The notes beneath the pieces are model-generated. The model ran no database searches and had not been told where the DNA came from. It was given only the letters and a program-made list of their open reading frames with translations. From assembly GCF_001870225.1 (NCBI RefSeq), contig NZ_CP017675.1:2893305-2935472 (forward strand): DNA of 42,168 nucleotides, given 5' to 3'. Shown piece by piece: positions 24,878-34,054 of the stretch. Within the stretch, counting starts at the first letter, position 1. Every line of letters begins with the position of its first letter. Position numbers and translations under genes: made by a program. Source of the DNA: Gloeomargarita lithophora Alchichica-D10 (lineage in GTDB: Bacteria; Cyanobacteriota; Cyanobacteriia; Gloeomargaritales; Gloeomargaritaceae).

Positions 24878-25357
24878 TTACCAACCCCAGGAACCCGGCT
24901 GTCCCTTAAACGGCCCAACCAAATTGGCCGTAATCCAACCCCCATAAAATTCCCCCGGTTGGGGCGTGACCACTTCCCCGGCCACCAGACACCGCTCGAA
25001 TTTTTGGGCATAAAAAGCTAAATAATCCTGCAACACCCGAAACGCCGCCGTCGGTTGGGCATAACCCCAGGCCACCTCCCGGATCACCTGCGAGCCGAGG
25101 TGCAAATCGTAGTAATGGGCTTGCCCCTTCCATTCACAAAAACTGTGGCGGGGATTTTGGCACAAATACTGCATTTGTATATCCTGCGGCGGCAAATAAT
25201 ACACCGGCGGATGGCTGGTTTCCAGCACCCGATAGGCTCCCTGGGTACGGGCGATACACCTATCCTGCGTATGAATTTCAATTAAGTGCGCTACCGGTTC
25301 CACCCGGGGTGGCCGGGGGTAATCCCACACGGATTCGGGGGGTAAGGGGCTGGTCAT
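24878..25357 (-). CDS. DUF427 domain protein
   Basis: The 159-residue soluble protein has the DUF427 beta-barrel pattern: RVLETSHPPVYYLPPQDI (about 43-60), SFCEWKGQAHYYDL (about 71-84), WGYAQPTAAF and YLAFYAQKFERCLVAGE. A C-terminal FYGGWITANLVGPFKG is typical of cyanobacterial members. Function is not established for the family. The last codons run close to the rne leader on the same strand, so it could be transcribed with rne. Confidence 0.9.
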   Translation of the reverse strand: MTSPLPPESVWDYPRPPRVEPVAHLIEIHTQDRCIARTQGAYRVLETSHPPVYYLPPQDIQMQYLCQNPRHSFCEWKGQAHYYDLHLGSQVIREVAWGYAQPTAAFRVLQDYLAFYAQKFERCLVAGEVVTPQPGEFYGGWITANLVGPFKGQPGSWGW

Positions 25358-25380
25358 GGGCTAATGATGCTGTTCGCCAT

Positions 25381-25641
25381 TCAAGTATCCTCCTGTTCCG
25401 GGTCAATGTTAATTTTGCTCAATTGGATAATGCAAGACTGGGCTGCCCCCAGGGCAAACCCCAAGCCTGCACCAATTACCACAAAGTACCGCCGATGTAA
25501 TTTTTGATAAAATTCACCCTCAAACCGGAGCCGGTTAAAATCCTTTTGACCCATGTGGGAAGCGGCCAGGGCAAACATTCCCCCCAATACCCCTGCCAAT
25601 ACCCCGGAAGCGATAATGGTTTGAATTCTGACCTTTTTCAT
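25381..25641 (-). CDS. small membrane protein of unknown function
   Basis: The 86-residue product has two hydrophobic segments: about 9-28 (IIASGVLAGVLGGMFALAAS) and about 53-72 (YFVVIGAGLGFALGAAQSCI). A basic loop between them (FNRLRFEGEFYQKLHRRYF) suggests the loop faces the cytoplasm. The second segment has small-residue (G/A) packing motifs. I do not recognise a named family. It is followed by DUF427 on the same strand 23 bp away. Confidence 0.65.
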   Translation of the reverse strand: MKKVRIQTIIASGVLAGVLGGMFALAASHMGQKDFNRLRFEGEFYQKLHRRYFVVIGAGLGFALGAAQSCIIQLSKINIDPEQEDT

Positions 25642-25712
25642 AGCAGTTTTAACCCAATACTATATCTACTTATTTTCCCTAATTGTTACCCCAAAAATAC
25701 TAAAAGTTACGA

Positions 25713-25813
25713 TATAGCAATATGACACGAGTTACGAACGGAAATTCCGCAGAACCAAGGGCGGGGGATGCCCCCCTGCGACCGCTGTTCTAAATTCAAA
25801 TAAGATTGCTATA
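25713..25813. repeat. MITE-like element, second copy of the tatagcaat family
   Basis: Ends tatagcaat (25713-25721) and attgctata (25805-25813) are exact inverted repeats. The interior has gggggatgcccccctgcgac, the inverse of the GC-rich unit in the element at 133-300. It is 101 bp against 168 bp for the first copy, which carries two extra ggctacgccacgc units. Confidence 0.6.
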
Positions 25814-25823
25814 TTTTTCATTT

Positions 25824-25944
25824 TACTGGTAGAAAGTTATCTCGCTGGAATGCAGAGATTCTGGAAAACTAAGAATGGCTATGCCACGCAAGCTATCGGG
25901 GGGTGCCCCCCTGCGACCGCTAATTTTCAACTTATAGAGGTGCC
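25824..25944. repeat. dispersed element, diverged copy
   Basis: It starts with actggtagaaagttatctcg, similar to the left part of the 19583 element. It contains ggctatgccacgcaagctat and a ggggggtgcccccctgcgac unit, and ends in tatagaggtgcc, similar to the right end at 13082. It abuts the next copy, so the two form a tandem. Confidence 0.55.
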
Positions 25945-26053
25945 CTTTATTTGAACCAGCAGAAAGTTATTTTGCTGGAATACCGGTATTACTGAGAATC
26001 AGGTGCTTCTGATCCGGGGTCGGTGCCCCGGCGACCTATTTTTAGAGATGTCC
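25941..26053. repeat. dispersed element, close copy of 19583-19686
   Basis: Shared blocks with 19583-19686 include tttatttg-accagcagaaagt, gctggaat-ccggtatta and gacctatttttagagatgtcc at the right end. A GC-rich hairpin (gatccggggtcggtgccccgg) replaces the short middle of the other copy. It lies about 40 bases upstream of the MAPEG gene. Confidence 0.62.
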
Positions 26054-26094
26054 TTAGTGTAAAATTGTAAACTAAGTGACTTTGTGTATTCATC

Positions 26095-26517
26095 ATGTCC
26101 CTACCGATTCCGCCCCAACAGGCTTTATATTGGGCAATTGCCGTTGCCGCTGGCCTGATTTACGTCCCCTACCTGTTGGTGGCCTACGGGCGATTGAAGT
26201 GTGGGTATGACCCCAATGCACCCCGGGCGATTTTTGATAAACTGCCCCCCTTTGCCCAACGGGCGGCCTGGGCGCATCAAAACGCTTTTGAGAGTTTTAC
26301 CCTGTTTGCCCCGGCGGTGCTTTTGGTGGTACTCGCCCAAGCCGCATCCCCCTATACCAATGCGGTGCTGGTTACTTATTTGGCCATGCGTTTGGGGCAC
26401 AGTTTGTTTTACATTGCCAATATAGCTGCATTACGGGGCTTGGCTTGGGTTGTGAGTATGGGTTGCATTGCCAGCCTCTACGGTACGGCGATTAGCAAAA
26501 TCAACCTCCTGCCGTGA
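26095..26517 (+). CDS. MAPEG-family membrane protein
   Basis: The 140-residue protein has four hydrophobic helices (about 11-30, 60-82, 85-107, 115-135). The MAPEG signature appears in the first loop and helix 2: RAIFDKLPPFAQRAAWAHQNAFESFTLFAPAV, with the conserved asparagine and glutamate of HQNAFESF. A second arginine-containing stretch, MRLGHSLFYIANI, fits the family. Members include glutathione-dependent transferases and peroxidases of membrane lipids; the bacterial substrate is unknown. The start ATG follows catc. Confidence 0.88.
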   Translation: MSLPIPPQQALYWAIAVAAGLIYVPYLLVAYGRLKCGYDPNAPRAIFDKLPPFAQRAAWAHQNAFESFTLFAPAVLLVVLAQAASPYTNAVLVTYLAMRLGHSLFYIANIAALRGLAWVVSMGCIASLYGTAISKINLLP

Positions 26518-26523
26518 GGGGCA

Positions 26524-27363
26524 TTAGTCGGCTAAAATCCCCTGGATAAATTGCCCAATTCCCGCTTGATAGGTGGGTAAAGCATCCAAAAAACCTTCGT
26601 TGTGGTTGCCGTGAATTTCCAAGAAAAACTTGGGTTCGTTGGCCGCTTCGTAAAGTTTTTGGCCGTGGTGAAAAGGAATAATTTCATCCTGGGGACTGTG
26701 GATAATTAACACAGGGGATTGAATCTGCGCTAAACGCCCTAAATTGTGGTACTGAAATTGGGCGATCAGGTCAATGGGCATCAGGGGAAATAGTTCTTTT
26801 GCCCGGTCGGGAATGCTGGTAAACGTTGAACCTAAAATCAAGCCCGCCGGTTGATATTTAGCGGCCAAATAGGTGGCAATGCCCCCCCCTAAGGATTCCC
26901 CGTAGATAATAATTCGCTGGGGGGTGATTTTGCGGTTCTGGGTGAGATAATTCCAGCTTGCTTCCCCATCTAAATAGGTGCCCTGTTCGCTGGGTTGGCC
27001 TTCGCTTTCCCCATAGCCCCGGTAGTCAAAAAAGAGGCTGGCAAACCCCATTTGGTGAAAAATACGGATATAGGGCAGGCGATAGCTGATATTACCCCCG
27101 TTGCCGTGGGCGAATAAAATCACCGGAGCCTGGGGATTTGCCACCGGCATCCACCAAGCGGAAATGCTCACCCCATCGCTGGTGGTGAGGCGGAGATTTT
27201 CATAGTCCAACCCCGTATCTTGAGGGGTATTTATAATTTGGCGACTGGGGAAATACATCAGCCGGGATTGACCTAAAATAAGTAACAGTAATAACCCGCC
27301 ATAAACCCCCACCACCAGGCGCAAACCCTTCCCCAGAAATTGGTACCAAGAATTTGCGTTCAT
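26524..27363 (-). CDS. alpha/beta hydrolase, membrane-anchored (BEM46/ABHD13-like)
   Basis: The 279-residue protein has an N-terminal TM anchor (about 13-31) and a serine hydrolase domain. The oxyanion loop is LFAHGNGGN (83-91), the nucleophile is S157 in GESLGG, the acid is D226 in SPQDEI and the base is H254 in GNHNEG. These fit the BEM46/ABHD13/ABHD17 group, which includes depalmitoylases. The native substrate is unknown. It starts 4 bases after the gap1 stop, so it is the last gene of the glycogen/glycolysis operon. Confidence 0.88.
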   Translation of the reverse strand: MNANSWYQFLGKGLRLVVGVYGGLLLLLILGQSRLMYFPSRQIINTPQDTGLDYENLRLTTSDGVSISAWWMPVANPQAPVILFAHGNGGNISYRLPYIRIFHQMGFASLFFDYRGYGESEGQPSEQGTYLDGEASWNYLTQNRKITPQRIIIYGESLGGGIATYLAAKYQPAGLILGSTFTSIPDRAKELFPLMPIDLIAQFQYHNLGRLAQIQSPVLIIHSPQDEIIPFHHGQKLYEAANEPKFFLEIHGNHNEGFLDALPTYQAGIGQFIQGILAD

Positions 27364-27367
27364 GGGG

Positions 27368-28429
<1,062 letters not shown>

Positions 28430-29068
28430 CTAGGTTCCCGCCAATGCCCGCAATTCGGGGTTGAGATGGCTCCGGTCGCCCATCAATTCCAACCGGGGGC
28501 CGTACTGGGTAAACCGCACCAGGCTGACCGAGGCCACCAGGATACTGATCCGGTCTCGGAACCGCCCCAGGTCAATCCCCAGCAGACTACACAAAATAAT
28601 CCGCAGGGTGGCCTTGTGGGACACCACCAGCACATTGCCCTCGGTATAGTTGGCCTCGATTTCGGCAATCACGGCCATGGCACGGTTGGCAATTTGTACC
28701 GCCGTTTCGCCGCCGGTGGGGGCATTCCAGGCCGGTTCGGTCATCCAGTGGATGTAGTCCTCCAGATGATTTTGCTTGACCCAGGCGGGGGTTTGCCCTT
28801 CCCAGACCCCGTAGTGGATTTCTTTTAACCCGTCCCGCAACTGCAATTCTAACCCCACCGCCTGCGCCAGGGGGGTGGCCGTGGCCATGGTGCGCCGCAT
28901 GGGACTACAAAAAACCGCCGTCCAGGGGAGAGCTTGGTAGGCTTGGGCAAAGTCTGCGGCCATTTGTTGCCCCTGAGCGGTCAACTCCGGGTCAAGACTG
29001 CCGGAATAATTGCCGCTTTTACTAAAAACCGTCTCCCCGTGCCGCAGGAAATAGAGATGGAGTCCCAT
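28430..29068 (-). CDS. histidine phosphatase (phosphoglycerate-mutase-like)
   Basis: The 212-residue protein has the RHGE signature LYFLRHGETVFSKSG (about 4-18), SPMRRTMATA with the second conserved arginine, and the C-terminal histidine in VVSHKATLRII. It is a cofactor-dependent PGAM/phosphatase branch member; the substrate is not certain. I chose the ATG at 29068 because the family motif starts three residues later; the longer frame (to 29233) would run into the glgP gene. It starts 11 bases after glgP, so sugar-phosphate chemistry in that pathway is plausible. Confidence 0.88.
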   Translation of the reverse strand: MGLHLYFLRHGETVFSKSGNYSGSLDPELTAQGQQMAADFAQAYQALPWTAVFCSPMRRTMATATPLAQAVGLELQLRDGLKEIHYGVWEGQTPAWVKQNHLEDYIHWMTEPAWNAPTGGETAVQIANRAMAVIAEIEANYTEGNVLVVSHKATLRIILCSLLGIDLGRFRDRISILVASVSLVRFTQYGPRLELMGDRSHLNPELRALAGT

Positions 29069-29079
29069 GGGTGACCTTC

Positions 29080-31599
29080 CTAAAGATGTTGGCTGGCTTG
29101 GTTGTGGTCGTAGGGTTTGACCTCGATGGGTACGGCGGAGACGTGCCAAATGTCTTGGCAGTACTGTTGCATACTCCGGTCGGAGGAGAAAAACCCGGTA
29201 CGAGCCGTATTGAGGATGGACATGCGTGTCCACTGCTCCGTATTTTGATAGGCTTGGCTGACCCGCTCCTGGGTATCAATAAAAGATTGAAAGTCCGCCA
29301 TCAGGAAATACGGGTCGTGGTTGAGCAGGGAGTCCACAATCGGGCGAAACAGGGACGTATCCCCCCGCGAGAACATCCCCCCGGCGATCTGGTCAATCAC
29401 CTCTTTCAGCACCGGGTTGCTGTTGTAATACTCCCAAGGCCGGTAGCCGTGCGCCCGCAGTGCCATGACTTCCTGGGCGTTTAAGCCAAAGAGGAAGAAA
29501 TTATCCGCCCCGACTTTTTCCCGAATCTCCACGTTTGCCCCGTCCAGGGTGCCAATGGTCAACGCCCCGTTCATGGCAAATTTCATATTCCCCGTGCCGG
29601 AGGCTTCCTTCCCGGCGGTGGAAATTTGTTCCGACAGGTCGGCGGCGGGAAACACCCGTTGGGAGAATTTGACGTTGTAATCCGGCAGGAATACTACCTT
29701 GATTTTCCCCTGGATGTCCGGGTCGGGGTTGACTACCTCACCGATGGCATTGATGAGTTTAATAATCAGCTTGGCCATGAAATACCCCGGTGCCGCTTTC
29801 CCCCCGAAAATAAAGGTGCGGGCGGGGATATTCAGGTTGGGATCCCGCTTGAGGCGGTTGTACAGGGAAATAATGTGCAGGGCTTGCAAATGTTGCCGTT
29901 TGTACTCGTGGATGCGTTTGATCAACACATCAAAAATCGAATCCGGGCTGACCACAATGCCGGTGCGCTCCTGAATGTAACCCACCAGGTCGGTTTTGAT
30001 CGCCCGCTTGATCCCCCGCCATTCCTGCCGAAATTCCGGGTCGTCCTGGAGTTTTTCCAACTGTTGCAATTCGTCGTAGTTGGTGACCCAGGTTTTGCCA
30101 ATCCGGCTGGCAATCAGCTTGCTCAGGCGCAAATTGCTCAACAACATCCAGCGCCGGGGCGTAACCCCATTGGTTTTGTTGTTGAATTTTGCCGGCCACA
30201 GGGCATAAAAGTCGTTCAGCACCGTTTGTTTGAGCAAATCCGTGTGCAAGGCCGCCACCCCATTCACCGCCATACTGCCCACGGTGGCTAAATTCGCCAT
30301 GCGGACGTAGCGTTCGCCGCTTTCATCAATCAAGGACATCCGCTGGATTTTGCCCGCATCCCCCGGAAACCGCTGGCGCACCAAATCCAAAAACCGCTGG
30401 TTGATTTCAAAAATAATTTCCAAATGCCGGGGCAACAGCGAACCAAATAAGCTCAAAGGCCACCGCTCCAAGGCTTCGGGTAATAAGGTGTGGTTGGTGT
30501 AGGCACAACTGCGGCTGGTAATCTCCCAGGCCGTATCCCAATTCACCCCGTATTCATCCAGCAGTAAGCGCATCAGTTCCGCCACCGCCACCGCCGGGTG
30601 GGTGTCATTGAGTTGGACGGTGAATTTTTCGTGGAAGCGGGTGACGGGCAAGCCCTGCCCCTGGAGAATGCGGAACATATCCTGCAAGGAGCAAGAGACA
30701 AAGAAAATCTGTTGCACCAGGCGCAGGCGTTTCCCTTGGATGGGTTCATCGTTGGGGTAAAGCACCTTGGTCACATTTTCCGAAATGATTTTCTCATCCA
30801 CCGCCCCGTAGTAGTCCCCCCGGTTAAAAGCGGTAAAATCAAAGGATTCGGGAGCTTCCGCCTTCCACAACCGCAGGGTATTGGCCGTATTCACCAAATA
30901 ACCCAAAATCGGCGTATCGTAGGGAATCCCTTTGACCACCTGGTAGGGATGCCAGCGTACCCGGTACTGCCCCTGTTCATCGGTGTAGGCTTCCGTATGG
31001 CCGCCCAATTTCACCTCCACGGACCACTCCGGGCGGGGAATTTCCCAGGGATTGCCATGGCGCAACCATTTATCGGTGATTTCCACCTGCCAACCATCCC
31101 GGATTTCCTGGTCAAAAATGCCAAACTCGTAGCGAATCCCATAGCCAATGGCCGGGATTTGCAGGGTCGCCAGGGAGTCCAAAAAGCAAGCGGCCAAGCG
31201 CCCCAAGCCCCCATTCCCCAGCCCCGGTTCCTCCTCCTGGTAGAGCAGGGCTTGAAAATCCAAACCCAATTCCGTCACCGCCTGCTGCACCTGGTCATAA
31301 ATTCCCAGATTGATCAGATTATTGCCCAGGTGCGGTCCCATGAGAAATTCCGCCGATAGATAACACACCGTACGCGAGCCTTGGCTGGTGTAGGTTTGCG
31401 CCGTGCTGATCCACCGTTGCAACATCCGATCCCGCACCGTGTAGGCCAACGCCATATAGTAGTCATTCTGGGAAGCAATCTGGGGAAACTTGCCCTGGAT
31501 GTAGAACAAGTTGTCCATAAAAGCTCGCTTCAGCGTCTCCACGCTCAACCCAGTCCGGTCATCCTCATACTGGGGAGCTACGGGCATCGCAGTCGTCAT
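29080..31599 (-). CDS. glgP: glycogen/alpha-glucan phosphorylase
   Basis: Releases glucose-1-phosphate from glycogen. The 839-residue enzyme shows the family blocks AYFLG-like YLSAEFLMGPHLGNNL (about 75-90), EEEPGLGNGGLGRLAACFLDS, VQLNDTHPA, TNGVTPRRW and the PLP site EASGTGNMKFAMNGALTIGTLDGANVEI with its lysine. I chose the ATG at 31599; an in-frame start at 31632 would add 11 unremarkable residues. It starts an operon with the phosphatase, gap1 and hydrolase. ruvC ends 90 bp upstream. Confidence 0.96.
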   Translation of the reverse strand: MTTAMPVAPQYEDDRTGLSVETLKRAFMDNLFYIQGKFPQIASQNDYYMALAYTVRDRMLQRWISTAQTYTSQGSRTVCYLSAEFLMGPHLGNNLINLGIYDQVQQAVTELGLDFQALLYQEEEPGLGNGGLGRLAACFLDSLATLQIPAIGYGIRYEFGIFDQEIRDGWQVEITDKWLRHGNPWEIPRPEWSVEVKLGGHTEAYTDEQGQYRVRWHPYQVVKGIPYDTPILGYLVNTANTLRLWKAEAPESFDFTAFNRGDYYGAVDEKIISENVTKVLYPNDEPIQGKRLRLVQQIFFVSCSLQDMFRILQGQGLPVTRFHEKFTVQLNDTHPAVAVAELMRLLLDEYGVNWDTAWEITSRSCAYTNHTLLPEALERWPLSLFGSLLPRHLEIIFEINQRFLDLVRQRFPGDAGKIQRMSLIDESGERYVRMANLATVGSMAVNGVAALHTDLLKQTVLNDFYALWPAKFNNKTNGVTPRRWMLLSNLRLSKLIASRIGKTWVTNYDELQQLEKLQDDPEFRQEWRGIKRAIKTDLVGYIQERTGIVVSPDSIFDVLIKRIHEYKRQHLQALHIISLYNRLKRDPNLNIPARTFIFGGKAAPGYFMAKLIIKLINAIGEVVNPDPDIQGKIKVVFLPDYNVKFSQRVFPAADLSEQISTAGKEASGTGNMKFAMNGALTIGTLDGANVEIREKVGADNFFLFGLNAQEVMALRAHGYRPWEYYNSNPVLKEVIDQIAGGMFSRGDTSLFRPIVDSLLNHDPYFLMADFQSFIDTQERVSQAYQNTEQWTRMSILNTARTGFFSSDRSMQQYCQDIWHVSAVPIEVKPYDHNQASQHL

Positions 31600-31688
31600 A
31601 AAAGCACCTGGAAAATCAGTATCAGCAGACACTCCAATTATGGGTGGGGTTACTCCCAGGGGGGCATTTCTTCAGCTTTTGTTCAAGA

Positions 31689-32165
31689 CTAGGCCAAAGC
31701 CATCTGCACCCAAGCGGTCAAGGCCACCGCCAGGGCATCGGCGGCATCATCGGGGCGGGGAATGGAAGCTAAGGCCAATTCCTGAGCCACCGCCTGCTGT
31801 ACCGCCTGTTTGTCCGCCTTGCCATAACCGGTTAAGGTTTGTTTCACCACCGGCGGGGCAAACTCCACCAGGGGCAGTCCCTTTTGCGCCAACACCAGCA
31901 ACAACACCCCCCGCGCCTGCGCCACCGTGATCGTATTCGCCATCCGGTAAAAAAATAGCTTTTCCGCCGCCACCTGTTGGGGTTGCCATTGTTCTAGTAA
32001 TGTATGCACATCTTGGTAAATCGTACACAGCCGTTCCCCCAGGGGTTGGTGGGCGGGGGTCTGGATCACGCCAAAATCCCGCATGATGGGTCGTTTTCCT
32101 TCAATATCAATCACCCCATAGCCCAGGGTCGCCAAACCAGGGTCAAAGCCAAGGATGCGGGTCAT
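31689..32165 (-). CDS. ruvC: Holliday junction endodeoxyribonuclease RuvC
   Basis: RuvC resolves Holliday junctions left by RuvAB branch migration. The 158-residue protein has the RNase H-fold acidic residues D8 (LGFDPGL), E68 (AAEKLFF), D140 and D143 ([12 protein letters not shown]), and the DNA-contacting [10 protein letters not shown] segment. The length is usual for the family. Its ATG overlaps the thiS stop by 4 bases, so the two are translationally coupled. Confidence 0.95.
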   Translation of the reverse strand: MTRILGFDPGLATLGYGVIDIEGKRPIMRDFGVIQTPAHQPLGERLCTIYQDVHTLLEQWQPQQVAAEKLFFYRMANTITVAQARGVLLLVLAQKGLPLVEFAPPVVKQTLTGYGKADKQAVQQAVAQELALASIPRPDDAADALAVALTAWVQMALA

Positions 32166-32374
32166 CCACCGCCCACAATGGTCACCACCTCGATTTTATC
32201 CCCCGCTTGAATCGGGGTACTCACCCACCAGGGGCGGTGCAAAACTTCCCCGTTGTATTCGATCACCACGGGCTTTTCCTGCCAGCCCAATTCCCCCAGC
32301 AGCACCGCCACCGATAAACCCGGTCGGCAGGCATGAGCCGTGCCATTGAGCCAGAAGGCAGTCGCTGGGGTCAT
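32162..32374 (-). CDS. thiS: sulfur carrier protein ThiS
   Basis: A ubiquitin-fold carrier of 70 residues that delivers sulfur for the thiazole ring of thiamine. The core is [23 protein letters not shown] followed by [14 protein letters not shown] and then [16 protein letters not shown], ending in the diglycine used for adenylation and thiocarboxylation. The rest of thiazole synthesis (thiG, thiF) is not in the window. It lies 9 bases after the DUF1400 hydrolase. Confidence 0.93.
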   Translation of the reverse strand: MTPATAFWLNGTAHACRPGLSVAVLLGELGWQEKPVVIEYNGEVLHRPWWVSTPIQAGDKIEVVTIVGGG

Positions 32375-32383
32375 GACTAGAGG

Positions 32384-33982
32384 CTACTCCGCTAGAGCCT
32401 GTTTGATCGGGTTCAAAGGCGGGTCGTTGAGTACCTGTAATGGCAGGGGGGCACGGCTCAACTGGCGAGCATAGGCCGCTGTCAAAAACGGCGCAAATTG
32501 CGGCTGATTGGCCAAATGCACCTGGGCAAATGCTAACGTTAGTACCTTCATATACATTTGTGCCACCTCTGGAGCCGGTCCGACCAAATCCACGGGCAGG
32601 GGTAAGCCCGCCGCCCCGGCACCCAGAATCGAGAAATGGCTCGCCCCCTCCAGGATGGCCAGATACCGCCGGGGACTTCCCAACCAGGTGAAGGGAATAA
32701 TTTGTTCATACAATGACGGGGCGGCAATATCCTGGGTGGCCGTGACCAAAAACGTGGGGATTTTCACCTGCGCCAAACCCGTTTCGCCAAATAGGGCACT
32801 CCCGACCGGGTTGACCGCCATCAGAGCCGCAACTCGCTCATCCCGAAATTGCGCCGGGGGATTTTGGAGGCTTCTGCCGGGACATTGTAATAATAACGAC
32901 AGGTTGATGCCCACCCCCTGTTCCACTTCGGTGCAGACTTGGTTCAAATTTGCCAAATTCAACCGGGCACCCCCCACCGCCAGTGCCGTATAGCCCCCGT
33001 AGGAATGCCCGACCACGGCGACCTGCTTGAGGTTCAGGGCTGGGGTTAAACCGGGCTGGGCGGCCAAGGCATTCAGCACAAAGGTAATATCCAGGGGGCG
33101 ATCTACCAATTCGGCGGGAATAATATATTCGGTTGCTTTCCCCTCCAACACCTGTTGCAATTTTTGGGCATCACTACCCGGATGTTCGGGTAAAATCACC
33201 CCGAACCCGTGGGAGGCCAGGTGCTGGGCTAGGTAGGCAAAACTCTGGCGGCTATCCCCCAACCCGTGGGAAATTACCACCGTGGGGGCATTGTCCCGGC
33301 TAGGTAAATAAACCGTCACCGGCAGGGTGCGTTGGCGTTTGGGGTCGGCTAGGCTTAATTGTTGCACCTGCCATTTGAACGTCCCGGGCTGGGTGAGATT
33401 GGGCAGGTTGGGGGGCAGAGGTTGGCGAGCCTGTTGCTGAAATTCGTTATTTAAGACCGTAAATACCCCATTCACCTGAGCGATATAACGATTCACCTGG
33501 TTCATGATCGCCAACCCCCGCACCAGATTCAAGCGCATGGTGGGACTGGGAAATTCCCGCAGGACACTCAAAAAGGTCACTCCCCCCGGTTGTTTAGCCG
33601 CTTGTAAAAGAGCCGTCTTGACCGCATTGGCACCGTTTTCCCCCCGGTCGGTCTGCACCACCAGCCCCAGGCGCGACAGGAGAACTTGGCCGGTGGAAGT
33701 GCCAAACACCCGGGCGACCGTATCAGTGGTGACGGGAATCGGTTGCTTGAGGGTGGCAATCATCCGTGCCAAATCCTGGGGGGGCACCTGGTTAATGAAG
33801 GGCTGAAATTTGCTGGGCACCTGCCCGGTTTTGATATAGGTTTCTAGCTCCGCCACCGCCACTGGAAATTCCAACGCCCCAAAACTGAGGATAATCGTGT
33901 CCGCCGCCTGTACCTTGAGATTGGGGAACGCCAACACCATTGCCCCCACCAAAGACCAGCCGCACCGTTGCATCATGGACAT
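32384..33982 (-). CDS. secreted DUF1400 / alpha-beta hydrolase
   Basis: A 532-residue exported protein. The N-terminus has a signal peptide (WSLVGAMVLAFPNLKVQA, cut near residue 26), followed by a DUF1400 region (about 27-210). The alpha/beta hydrolase domain has the oxyanion ISHGLGDSRQSFAYLAQHLASHG, nucleophile GHSYGGYTAL and, toward the end, EGASHFSILG containing the histidine. This architecture is a cyanobacterial type resembling platelet-activating-factor acetylhydrolase-like esterases; the substrate is unknown. It heads the thiS-ruvC operon. Confidence 0.9.
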   Translation of the reverse strand: MSMMQRCGWSLVGAMVLAFPNLKVQAADTIILSFGALEFPVAVAELETYIKTGQVPSKFQPFINQVPPQDLARMIATLKQPIPVTTDTVARVFGTSTGQVLLSRLGLVVQTDRGENGANAVKTALLQAAKQPGGVTFLSVLREFPSPTMRLNLVRGLAIMNQVNRYIAQVNGVFTVLNNEFQQQARQPLPPNLPNLTQPGTFKWQVQQLSLADPKRQRTLPVTVYLPSRDNAPTVVISHGLGDSRQSFAYLAQHLASHGFGVILPEHPGSDAQKLQQVLEGKATEYIIPAELVDRPLDITFVLNALAAQPGLTPALNLKQVAVVGHSYGGYTALAVGGARLNLANLNQVCTEVEQGVGINLSLLLQCPGRSLQNPPAQFRDERVAALMAVNPVGSALFGETGLAQVKIPTFLVTATQDIAAPSLYEQIIPFTWLGSPRRYLAILEGASHFSILGAGAAGLPLPVDLVGPAPEVAQMYMKVLTLAFAQVHLANQPQFAPFLTAAYARQLSRAPLPLQVLNDPPLNPIKQALAE

Positions 33983-34054
33983 AATTATCCTAAAAAACTA
34001 CTGAGATTTCACCCGCTTTAACAGGATACTCTTTTTCACCCGCAGGTTCCCCGA

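Larger units (their letters stand above)
25642..26094. other. intergenic region filled with dispersed repeats
   Basis: The 453-bp gap between two divergent genes holds three short repeat elements in a row (25713-25813, 25824-25944 and 25941-26053). The remaining bases at 25642-25712 and 26054-26094 should contain the promoters of the small membrane protein and the MAPEG gene. No gene-length reading frame is present. Confidence 0.6.
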
